This document shows positions 24,874 through 33,287 of a stretch of DNA of 64,000 nucleotides, one piece after another. The notes under the pieces are model-generated. The model did not search any database, had not been told where the DNA came from, and saw only the letters and a program-made list of their open reading frames with translations. Source of the DNA: UBA966 sp046350355. Lineage in GTDB: Bacteria > Planctomycetota > Phycisphaerae > Phycisphaerales > SM1A02. The stretch's first letter is position 1, and every line of letters starts with the position of its first letter. The stretch covers positions 434,001-498,000 of the forward strand of contig JAXMAN010000002.1 of assembly GCA_046350355.1 (NCBI GenBank), written 5' to 3'. The translations under genes were made by a program, and so were the position numbers.

Positions 24874-25872
24874 TCACTGGTACAGGTCGCCCAGCGCGCC
24901 CGCCTTCTCCTTGCCGTTCTCGTCGAGCATCTGCGTGCCCGTCTTGCGCGCCTTCAGGTTCGCCGTCGCGCGCGCACCGATGGCGGCGGGCAGCTTGACG
25001 TAGCCGACCTCCTCGGAGAACTTCGCCGCGTTGGCGATGTAGAAGTCGACGAAGGCCGCGACATGCGGCTTCGAGAGCGAGTCCTTGTTCACGTAGATGA
25101 AGAGGGGGCGGCTGAAGGGCGCGTAGGTGCCCTTCTCGATCGTGTCGTGGTTGGGGGTGACGGCCTCTCCGGACTTCGGGTTCACCACGGGGACCGCGGT
25201 CAGCTTCTCCTTGTTCTCGACGAAGTAGCTGAAGCCGAAGAAGCCGATGGCGTTCTTGTCGCCCTCGACGCCCTTGACCAGGACGTTGTCGTCCTCGCTC
25301 ACGCTCATGTCGCTGCGGATCTTGCCATCCTTGCCGACGACCACCTCCTTGAAGTAGTCGAAGGTGCCGCTGTCGGTGCCGGGGGAGTAGATCTTGATCG
25401 CGTCCGCGGGCCAGGAGGGATCGACGTCCTTCCAGGTCTTCGCGCCGCCGGCGGAGAAGATCTTCTTGATCTGGTCGAGGGTGAGCTGCTTCGTCCAGGT
25501 GTTGCCCTTGTTGACGACGATCGTGAGGCCGTCGAAGGCGACCGGCAGCTCGATGAACTCGATCTTCTTCTGCTTGGCGGCGTCGATCTCGCTCTTCTTG
25601 ATGGCGCGCGAGGCGTTGGAGAGGTCCGTCTCGCCGTTGACGAAGCGCTTGAAGCCGCCACCGGTGCCGCTGACGCCGACGGTGACCTTCACGCCGGGGG
25701 CGGTCTTGGAGAACTCCTCGGCGGTGGCCTCGGCGATCGGATAGACGGTGGAGGAGCCGTCCACGCGGACCGGGCCGCGCAGCTTGGAGGCGTCCTGGGG
25801 AGCGGGCATCGCGGCGAGCGAGGCGACGACGGCGGCGGCGAGCGCGACGGGGGCGAATCGGGTCAGGCGCAT
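24874..25872 (-). CDS. pstS: Phosphate-binding protein PstS
   Basis: 332-aa periplasmic substrate-binding protein. A Sec signal peptide ends near residue 27 (AAAVVASLAAMPA). Phosphate-site segments are VDGSSTVYPI, VSGTGGGFKRF and SPGTDSGTFDYF. The protein delivers phosphate to PstCA. It is the first pst gene and the only one preceded by a PHO-box-like repeat (25939-25971). A second hydrophilic block ending in KEKAGALGDLYQ closes the protein. Confidence 0.95.
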   Translation of the reverse strand: MRLTRFAPVALAAAVVASLAAMPAPQDASKLRGPVRVDGSSTVYPIAEATAEEFSKTAPGVKVTVGVSGTGGGFKRFVNGETDLSNASRAIKKSEIDAAKQKKIEFIELPVAFDGLTIVVNKGNTWTKQLTLDQIKKIFSAGGAKTWKDVDPSWPADAIKIYSPGTDSGTFDYFKEVVVGKDGKIRSDMSVSEDDNVLVKGVEGDKNAIGFFGFSYFVENKEKLTAVPVVNPKSGEAVTPNHDTIEKGTYAPFSRPLFIYVNKDSLSKPHVAAFVDFYIANAAKFSEEVGYVKLPAAIGARATANLKARKTGTQMLDENGKEKAGALGDLYQ

Positions 25873-25938
25873 GGAATCCTCGTGGGAAGGGTGCGTCGGA
25901 GGTGGGGCGCCTGGAGGCCCAGGCGTCCGGCGAAGTCT

Positions 25939-25971
25939 CTTCAGGATCTGTTCAGAACGCGTTCATGGCGG
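25939..25971 (-). promoter_or_regulatory. PHO-box-like triple direct repeat upstream of pstS
   Basis: Three contiguous 11-bp units read on the plus strand CTTCAGGATCT (25939), GTTCAGAACGC (25950) and GTTCATGGCGG (25961). The first five or six bases repeat with exact 11-bp phase. PhoB/PhoP-type regulators bind direct repeats with 11-bp spacing, and the core resembles the GTTCACC units known in actinobacteria. The site lies 67 nt upstream of pstS, so PhoB activation is the natural reading. Confidence 0.7.
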
Positions 25972-25992
25972 CGCAGGAATGCGTGTGGACGC

Positions 25993-27300
25993 TCAGGAAC
26001 GGGGGTCGGCGGCGGCGGGGGCGGCCAGGGAGACCGGCGCGGCGGGTTCGTCGGGGGCGGGCAGGCGGATGCGGAAGGTGCTGCCACGGCCGGCCTGGCT
26101 CTCCACCTCGACGGTGCCGCCGTGGACCAGCGCGACATGCTTCACGATCGCCAGCCCCAGTCCCGTCCCGCCGGAGTCGCGGGCGCGCGCGCGGTCGACG
26201 CGGTAGAAGCGCTCGAAGAGGCGCGCCTGGTGGTGCTCGGCGATGCCGGGGCCTTCGTCGCGGACGGTCAGGTGGACCTCGTCGCCCTCGCGGCGCGCGG
26301 CGATGCGCACGGCCGTCCCTTCCGGCGCGTACTTCACCGCGTTGGAGACGAGATTTCCCGCGGCCTGCGCGAGCAGTCCCGCGTTGCCGCGCACGCGCAG
26401 CCCCGCGGGGCACTCGACCGCGAGCGCGACGCGCTTGGCCTCGGCCGCGGGGGCGTGCTGCTCGGCGGCCTCGCGCAGGATCGCGGGGACGGAGACGGGC
26501 GCGGCGGTCGCCTCGTGGCGCGCGGCGGGATCCTCCAGCGAGGAGAGCAGCAGCAGGTCGTCGATGACGCGCGCCAGGCGCGCCGCGCTGCGGTTGATCG
26601 TCTGCACGAAGCGCGCCGCCTGCGGATCCAGCTCGAATCCGTCGGTCAGCGTCTCCGCGTAGCCGCGGATCGTCGTCACGGGCGTGCGCAGTTCGTGGCT
26701 GACGTTGGCGACGAACTCGGTGCGCACCGCCTCCAGGCGCCGCAGCTCGGTGAGGTCCTCCATCACCAGCACGCACGCCGGCGCGCCGCCATCGTGCTCC
26801 AGCGGCACGACGCTGCAGCGCGCGATGCGCGTGCCCGCGGCGGACTCGAAGGCGAGCTCCGCGTCGGCGCGCTCGTCGGTGCCGCGCGCCGTCGCCAGGA
26901 GCTGCTCGAGCTGCGGCGAGCGCGCGAGCTCGATGAGCAGGCGCCCCTCGGGCACGCGCGTCGCGGCGTCCGCCTGCAGCAGGCGCACCGCGGCGCTGTT
27001 GATGCTGACGATGCGCCCGAGCGGATCGACGGCGACGATGCCCACCGGCGCGCGGTCGACGATCGCGCGCGACTGCGCGAGCGCGCGCGCGAGGCGCTTG
27101 CGAAGCTGCGCGGACTCGCGCGCCAGGCGCAGGGGATCGGCGTCGGCGGGGGCGCGCGCGTCGAGGGCCGCGGCCAGGCGCCGGCGTTCTCCGCGCGCGT
27201 GCAGGAACGATGCGACCAGCGCGGCCGACGTCGCTGCCGCGACGCCCGCGGCGACGAGGAAGGGGACGAACCAGGAAGCGTGCGCGGCGCTGTCGGCCAT
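25993..27300 (-). CDS. phoR: Phosphate-regulon sensor histidine kinase
   Basis: 435 aa. One N-terminal membrane helix (residues 11-32), a PAS domain (about 75-185, RAPVGIVAVDPLGRIVSIN), the dimerisation/phosphoacceptor domain with His202 in NVSHELRTPVTTIRG, and an ATPase domain with N box NLVSNAVKYAPEG, G1 DEGPGIAE and G2 GGTGLGLAIVKH. This is the PhoR arrangement. It phosphorylates PhoB under phosphate limitation. The start lies 33 nt after the phoB stop. Confidence 0.93.
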   Translation of the reverse strand: MADSAAHASWFVPFLVAAGVAAATSAALVASFLHARGERRRLAAALDARAPADADPLRLARESAQLRKRLARALAQSRAIVDRAPVGIVAVDPLGRIVSINSAAVRLLQADAATRVPEGRLLIELARSPQLEQLLATARGTDERADAELAFESAAGTRIARCSVVPLEHDGGAPACVLVMEDLTELRRLEAVRTEFVANVSHELRTPVTTIRGYAETLTDGFELDPQAARFVQTINRSAARLARVIDDLLLLSSLEDPAARHEATAAPVSVPAILREAAEQHAPAAEAKRVALAVECPAGLRVRGNAGLLAQAAGNLVSNAVKYAPEGTAVRIAARREGDEVHLTVRDEGPGIAEHHQARLFERFYRVDRARARDSGGTGLGLAIVKHVALVHGGTVEVESQAGRGSTFRIRLPAPDEPAAPVSLAAPAAADPRS

Positions 27301-27333
27301 CGGGAAGGGCGCGGGGACGCGGTCGCCAGGCGG

Positions 27334-28050
27334 CTACGCCTGCGCGGTCTCGAGCGCCTCGTTGAAACGATACCCCACGCCGCGCACCGTCTCGACGCAT
27401 CCGGCGAGCGCGCCCAGCTTGCGGCGCAGCGCGGTGACATGGACGTCGATGGTGCGCGTGGAGAGGATCACGTTGCGGCCGTGGACCGCGGCGATGATCT
27501 GGTCGCGCGTGCGCACGAAGCCGGGCCGCTGCGCCAGGTGGTGCAGGATCCCGAACTCGGTGACGGTGAGGTCGACCGGGCGGCCGTCGGCGAGGACGAT
27601 GTGGCGATCCGGGTCGACCACCAGCCGCTCGGAGAGGCGCGCGATGCGGTTGTCCGCGGGGGACGCCTGCTGCTCCTGCGCGCGGCGAAGCACGGCGCGC
27701 AGCCGCGCCATGAGCACGCGCGGGCTGAAGGGCTTGACGATGTAGTCGTCCGCGCCCATCTCCAGGCCGGAGACGACATCCGCCTCCTCGCCCTTGGCGG
27801 TGACCATCACGACGGGGACGTCGCGCGTCTCGGGCCACTGCTTCATGCGGCGGCAGATCTCCAGTCCGCCCAGGTCCGGCAGCATGAGGTCCAGCACGAC
27901 CAGGTCGGGGGGGTCGCGGCGCAGCAGCTCGAGCGCGACCTTGCCGCTGTGCACCGCGCGCGCGTCGTGGCCGTCGCGCTCGCAGTGGAAGCGGATGAGT
28001 TCGGAGATGTCCGGTTCGTCCTCGACGATCAGGATGTGCGATTTGGACAC
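27334..28050 (-). CDS. phoB: Phosphate-regulon response regulator
   Basis: 238-aa OmpR/PhoB-type regulator. The receiver has acidic residues in VEDEPD, phosphoacceptor Asp54 in VVLDLMLPD and Lys106 in IVKPFSP. A winged-helix DNA-binding domain follows (about 135-232), ending RTIDVHVTALRRKLG and VRGVGYRF. The GTG at 28050 starts the receiver exactly. It heads the phoB-phoR run. The 143 bp upstream contain no clear triple repeat like the one before pstS. Confidence 0.95.
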   Translation of the reverse strand: MSKSHILIVEDEPDISELIRFHCERDGHDARAVHSGKVALELLRRDPPDLVVLDLMLPDLGGLEICRRMKQWPETRDVPVVMVTAKGEEADVVSGLEMGADDYIVKPFSPRVLMARLRAVLRRAQEQQASPADNRIARLSERLVVDPDRHIVLADGRPVDLTVTEFGILHHLAQRPGFVRTRDQIIAAVHGRNVILSTRTIDVHVTALRRKLGALAGCVETVRGVGYRFNEALETAQA

Positions 28051-28193
28051 ACGCGGCTCCAGTGGTGGTTGCGGCGCGCTGACGCCTCTTGCGGCGCTTC
28101 GCACGACGCGCGGCAGGGAAGTGTTCCTTCCGCGCGAACAGTGTGAGGCGTGCCGGTGAAGAATAGGTTCAGGGATCGCGCCGAATCGCGTTG

Positions 28194-29333
28194 TCAGCGC
28201 GATGTGTGCGTCCAGCAGCCGTGACGGCGGGATTCCGCGGACGCGGCGGCGTCGCCCGCACCGGCGGGCCGGCGCGTCACCGCCGGGAGCGCGGGATCGA
28301 CGCCGTCGGCGGCCAGCGCGCCCAGCACGGCCCACTCGAGCGCCTCGCGCGCGTCGACGGGGATGCCCAGCGTGTCGGTGCCCGCGGCGGGAACGCCTGC
28401 GGCGTGCGCGATCGCCTGCGCCAGCGGCCGATGGCGCGCGCCGCCGCCCGCCAGCAGGATCTGCGCGCATCCGGCGGGGCGCAGGGCCTCGCCGATGGTC
28501 GCACCGACGGCGGCTGCGGCGGTCGCCAGCAGGTCCGCGGGGGCGAGCGTGCGGGCGTGCGCGTCGATCCAGGCGAAGAGCTCGTCGCCGGTGCCCAGGC
28601 TGCGCCCGTCCTCGGGGGGCGCGAGCAGCGCGCGCAGCGCCGCCAGCGCGGGGGCGTCTGCGCGGCCGCGGGCGGCGGTCGCGCCGTCGGCGTCGAAGTC
28701 CGCGCCGATCGCCGCGCGCGCGGCGCGGTCCAGGAGCTGGTTGCACGCGCAGAGGTCGCGTCCGCGGATGCGCGCGACCTGCGCGGGCGGCGGGCTGGCG
28801 TCGTCGGCGGGCAGCAGCGTCGCGTTCGCGAAGCCGCCCAGGTTCACGACCGCGCGCGCGTGCGGCGCGCGCAACAGCACCCAGTCCGCCAGCGGCGTGA
28901 GCGGTGCGCCCTGGCCGCCGCGCGCGAGGTCCTCGCCGCGCAGGTCGGTGACGACGGGGCAGCGCAGCGCCAGCGCGACCGGGTGTGGGTTGATGAGCTG
29001 CAGGCTCGCGGGCGGCCGGTGGAAGAGGGTCTGCCCGTGCAGCGCGGCCAGCGCGGGGGGCGCGTCGACGCGTGCCTCGCGCAGGAGGGCGAGCGCCTCG
29101 CGCGCGTGGAGCTCGCCCAGATCGAGCGCGAGCTGCGCGAACTCCTGCGCGGTGACGGGCTGCTGCTGGGCGACGGCGCGCAGGCGGGGCGCGAGCGCGC
29201 CCAGCGGGGCGCTGCGGTGGGCGACCAGCGTCGCGCGCATGGCGAGCCCCTCGCCCTCGATGCGCGCCAGCGCAAGGTCGATGCCGTCGATGCTCGTGCC
29301 TGTCATTGCGCCCAGGGCGATCCGCTGCGCCAT
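28194..29333 (-). CDS. anmK: Anhydro-N-acetylmuramic acid kinase
   Basis: 379-aa sugar kinase of the ASKHA fold. It opens the anhydro ring and phosphorylates anhydro-MurNAc during cell-wall recycling. Motifs: GAMTGTSIDGIDLAL at the N terminus (phosphate 1), LHGQTLFHRP, NLGGFANATLL (phosphate 2), and LAGGGARHRPLAQAI near the end. The C-terminal 25 residues are Ala/Arg/His-rich and poorly conserved. It reads toward phoB with a 143-bp gap. Confidence 0.93.
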   Translation of the reverse strand: MAQRIALGAMTGTSIDGIDLALARIEGEGLAMRATLVAHRSAPLGALAPRLRAVAQQQPVTAQEFAQLALDLGELHAREALALLREARVDAPPALAALHGQTLFHRPPASLQLINPHPVALALRCPVVTDLRGEDLARGGQGAPLTPLADWVLLRAPHARAVVNLGGFANATLLPADDASPPPAQVARIRGRDLCACNQLLDRAARAAIGADFDADGATAARGRADAPALAALRALLAPPEDGRSLGTGDELFAWIDAHARTLAPADLLATAAAAVGATIGEALRPAGCAQILLAGGGARHRPLAQAIAHAAGVPAAGTDTLGIPVDAREALEWAVLGALAADGVDPALPAVTRRPAGAGDAAASAESRRHGCWTHTSR

Positions 29334-29380
29334 GCGCGGATGGTCGCGGCGCGCGCGGGCCGGGTCAAGCGGCGGGGGCG

Positions 29381-29386
29381 TAGACT
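29381..29386 (+). promoter_or_regulatory. -10 element (TAGACT) for a near-leaderless transcript
   Basis: TAGACT ends 9 nt before the ATG at 29396. No good -35 is seen. The same spacing recurs before nadE, mutL and hflX, implying an RNA start two or three bases before, or at, the start codon. Confidence 0.5.
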
Positions 29387-29395
29387 TGCGCGCCT

Positions 29396-30391
<996 letters not shown>

Positions 30392-30711
30392 GCCGCGTGC
30401 GCGAAAAGGCCGGATGAACCAGGTGCTGCACTTTCGAGCGGTACCGTTCGGGGGTCGCGCGGTGCGTTGGGTGTGCTGGGCGGCGTGGAAGTGACGCAAC
30501 TCCTGCCCTGAGAGCATGTTGCGGCGCGCGCACCCGCCCGGCAGAAAACACCCGAAAAAACACCGAACAAGCCTTGACGATGCCGATGGAAGGAGCGATC
30601 CTACCAAACACCAAACGCGCATCGGATTGTGCGGGTTTGGAGCGCGTCGCGAGCGAAGCGCAAGGATGCAGCCCTGCGGGTTCCGCAGGTTCACGAAGGA
30701 GCGAGATTCCG
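30392..30711 (+). other. recA upstream region
   Basis: This 320-bp region holds no supported gene. It has an A-rich stretch (30546-30570), a candidate -35 TTGACG at 30574-30579 with GATCCT 17 nt later, and a perfect hairpin CCTGCGG-GTT-CCGCAGG at 30673-30689 just before the ribosome-binding GAAGGAG. I see no GAACnnnnGTTC or CTGT(n8)ACAG site for LexA. Confidence 0.5.
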
Positions 30712-31965
30712 ATGGCCACGACGACCACCAACGGCACCCCGACCGGGGCTCCCCCCGCCCGCACCCCCAGCTCCGGCGCGGCCGCCCCCGGCGCGCGGGA
30801 GAACTCTGCGAAGATGCCCGCACCCATGGCACGCCCCTCCGATGCACCCCGTGGCGCCGACGCGCGCCCCACCGAGACCAAGACGCCCGCCAAGACCGAG
30901 GTGAAGGCGAGCCCCGCCGAGATCGCGGCCCGCCAGGCCAAGGGCAAGGCGCTCGAGGCGGCGCTGGGCCAGATCGAGAAGAGCTACGGCAAGGGCACGA
31001 TCATGCGTCTCGACAACGAGACGGTGCCCGTGATCCCCTCGGTGAGCTCGGGCGCGCTGAGCCTCGACCTCGCGCTGGGCGGGCGCGGCCTGCCGCGCGG
31101 GCGCATCATCGAGATCTACGGGCCGGAGAGCTCGGGCAAGACGACGCTCGCGCTCACGGTCATCGCCAACGCGCAGAAGCAGGGCGGCGTCGCCGCCTTC
31201 ATCGACGCCGAGCACGCGCTCGATCCGTCGTGGGCCAAGCGGCTGGGCGTGAACCTCGACGAGATCCTCGTCTCGCAGCCGGACACCGGCGAGCAGGCGC
31301 TGGAGATCTGCGAGATGCTCGTGCGCTCCAACGCCGTCGACGTGATCGTCGTCGACTCGGTCGCCGCGCTCATTCCCCGCGCGGAGATCGAGGGCGAGAT
31401 GGGCGACAGCCACGTCGGCCTGCAGGCGCGCCTCATGAGCCAGGCGCTGCGCAAGCTCACCGGCGCGATCGCCAAGAGCGAGTGCATCGTCATCTTCATC
31501 AACCAGCTCCGCGAGAAGATCGGCGTGATGTTCGGCTCCCCGGAGACGACCACCGGCGGCCGCGCGCTGAAGTTCTACGCCTCGGTGCGCATCGACATCC
31601 GCCGCATCGGCGCCATCAAGGACGGCGACCGCAACGTGGGCAACCGCGTGAAGGCGAAGGTCGTCAAGAACAAGATCGCGCCGCCCTTCCGCGAGGCGGA
31701 GTTCGACATCATGTTCGACGAGGGCATCTCCATCGCGGGCGACGTGCTGGATCTCTCGGTGGTGGAGGAGGTCGTCGAGAAGAGCGGCGCGTGGTTCAGC
31801 TACGGCGATGTCCGCCTGGGCCAGGGCCGCGAGGCGACCAAGACCTTCCTGCGCCAGAACCCGGACCTCATGGAGGAGATCCGCCGCGAGGTGCTGAAGA
31901 AGCGCCTGGCGAATCCCAACGCGATCAATCCCAAGGGCGGTGCCGCCGCAGCCAGCGGCGACTGA
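30712..31965 (+). CDS. recA: Recombinase RecA
   Basis: ATP-dependent strand exchange and SOS coprotease. Walker A GPESSGKTT at residues 137-145, Walker B VIVVDSVAALIP, loop L1 around EGEMGDSHVGLQARLMSQALR and loop L2 around GVMFGSPETTTGG are intact. Compared with E. coli RecA, where Walker A starts at 66, there is an N-terminal extension of about 70 Ala/Pro/Thr-rich residues. The ATG at 30712 follows GAAGGAG by about 10 nt. If a Met at about residue 35 or 39 were used, the extension would shrink. The gene ends before a strong hairpin terminator. Confidence 0.97.
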   Translation: MATTTTNGTPTGAPPARTPSSGAAAPGARENSAKMPAPMARPSDAPRGADARPTETKTPAKTEVKASPAEIAARQAKGKALEAALGQIEKSYGKGTIMRLDNETVPVIPSVSSGALSLDLALGGRGLPRGRIIEIYGPESSGKTTLALTVIANAQKQGGVAAFIDAEHALDPSWAKRLGVNLDEILVSQPDTGEQALEICEMLVRSNAVDVIVVDSVAALIPRAEIEGEMGDSHVGLQARLMSQALRKLTGAIAKSECIVIFINQLREKIGVMFGSPETTTGGRALKFYASVRIDIRRIGAIKDGDRNVGNRVKAKVVKNKIAPPFREAEFDIMFDEGISIAGDVLDLSVVEEVVEKSGAWFSYGDVRLGQGREATKTFLRQNPDLMEEIRREVLKKRLANPNAINPKGGAAAASGD

Positions 31966-32030
31966 CCCTGCACCCGTCGACGGAAACTCACGAAGGCGCC
32001 CGGTGATCCGACGGGCGTCCTCGGTGTCCC

Positions 32031-32074
32031 CACGCGCGGGCATCGGCATCCCCGGTCGCCGATGCCCGCGTGTG
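32031..32074. terminator. Hairpin terminator between recA and tsaD
   Basis: CGCGGGCATCGGC (32035-32047) pairs perfectly with GCCGATGCCCGCG (32058-32070) around a 10-nt loop, extended to about 17 bp by outer pairs. GGTTTCT follows. It lies between convergent recA and tsaD and can serve recA. Confidence 0.75.
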
Positions 32075-32081
32075 GTTTCTG

Positions 32082-33287
32082 TCATCCAGCGGTGGGCGCG
32101 CCCAGCGCGCCCGCCGCGCCTGCGGCGCCCAGCGTGGAGCGCGCCGACGGCGCCAGCGTCCACGGATCGCGCTCGCCGGCGGCCAGCCGCCAGTGGGCGA
32201 GCGCCGCGATCATCGCGGCGTTGTCCAGGCAGTAGGCCAGCGGCGGCAGGCGCAGGTCGAGCCCGCGTTCGGCGGCAAGGGCCTGGAGCTGCGCGCGCAG
32301 GTGCCGGTTCGCGCTGACGCCGCCGCCGACGAGCAGCGTGCGCGGCGCGCGCGCGGGGTCGGTGGCGAGCTGGTCGCACGCACGCGCGAGGCCGCGCAGG
32401 ACCTGCGCGACGGCGGCGTGCTGGAAGCTCGCGCAGAGGTCGCGCACGCGCTGCGGGGTGAGCGGCTCGGGCGGGGCGGGCGCGGGACGCCCCGGCACCG
32501 CGGGCACGCCGCGCACCGCGTAGAGGAGGGCGGTCTTCATGCCGCTGAAGCTGAAATCGAGGGCGGGATCGGTCGCGGGCGCGGCCGCGGCCGCGGACGC
32601 CGGGCGCGCGTGGCCATCGGTTCCGGCGCCGGTCGTCGCGCGCCGCGTGCTGCGCTCGGTGAGGTGCGGCTGCGGGAAGGCGACGGCGCGCGGATCGCCG
32701 CCGTCGCTGGTCGCGTCCACGCGCGGGCCGCCGGGGTAGCCCAGCTCCAGGATCGTCGCGGCCTTGTCGAAGGCCTCGCCGATGGCGTCGTCGATGGTGC
32801 GTCCCAGGAGCTGCGCGCGCAGCGGGTCCTGCATCGCGAAGAGGTGCGTGTGGCCGCCGCTGACGACGAGCCCCAGCGCGGGCCACTGCGGCGCGGGCGC
32901 GCCGAGGAGTCCCGCCACCAGGTGCGCGGCGACATGGTCGACGCCCAGCACCGGCACGCCCAGCGACCAGGCGTACGCCTTCGCGGCGGCGTTGCCCACC
33001 AGCAGCGAGCCGATGAGGCCCGGCCGGTTGCCCACCGCGACGGCCGCGAGCTGCGCGGGCGCGCACCCCGCCTGCGCGAGCGCCTCGCGCACGACGGGCA
33101 CGATGCGCTCCAGGTGCGCGCGGCTGGCAAGCTCGGGCACGACGCCGGCGTAGCGCTCGTGCAGCTCGTGCTGCGTCGAGACGACGTTCGAGCGCACGCG
33201 CGGCGCGCCCGCGCGCCACTCGACGACGCTCGCGGCGGTCTCGTCGCAGCTTGTCTCGATGCCCAGGATGCAGGCGCCCTCGGTCAC
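32082..33287 (-). CDS. tsaD: tRNA threonylcarbamoyladenosine transferase TsaD
   Basis: Transfers threonylcarbamoyl to A37 of ANN-decoding tRNAs. 401 aa. ILGIETSCDETAASVV at the N terminus, metal-binding HxxxH in VDHVAAHLVAG, VSGGHTHLF, ATP-site FDKAATILELGYPGGP and the DFSFSGMKTA segment are present. An Ala/Thr/Arg-rich insertion of roughly 30 residues sits just before DFSFSG and is not usual. The GTG start overlaps the ctpA stop (GTGA), so tsaD is coupled to ctpA. Confidence 0.96.
   Translation of the reverse strand: MTEGACILGIETSCDETAASVVEWRAGAPRVRSNVVSTQHELHERYAGVVPELASRAHLERIVPVVREALAQAGCAPAQLAAVAVGNRPGLIGSLLVGNAAAKAYAWSLGVPVLGVDHVAAHLVAGLLGAPAPQWPALGLVVSGGHTHLFAMQDPLRAQLLGRTIDDAIGEAFDKAATILELGYPGGPRVDATSDGGDPRAVAFPQPHLTERSTRRATTGAGTDGHARPASAAAAAPATDPALDFSFSGMKTALLYAVRGVPAVPGRPAPAPPEPLTPQRVRDLCASFQHAAVAQVLRGLARACDQLATDPARAPRTLLVGGGVSANRHLRAQLQALAAERGLDLRLPPLAYCLDNAAMIAALAHWRLAAGERDPWTLAPSARSTLGAAGAAGALGAPTAG

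Noticed and set aside
28051..28193. PHO-box upstream of phoB
   Set aside because: A single GTTCAGG is present, but no second unit in 11-bp phase, so no site is claimed.
30392..30711. LexA/SOS box upstream of recA
   Set aside because: No GAACnnnnGTTC, CTGT(n8)ACAG or similar dyad was found; absence may reflect a lineage-specific motif.
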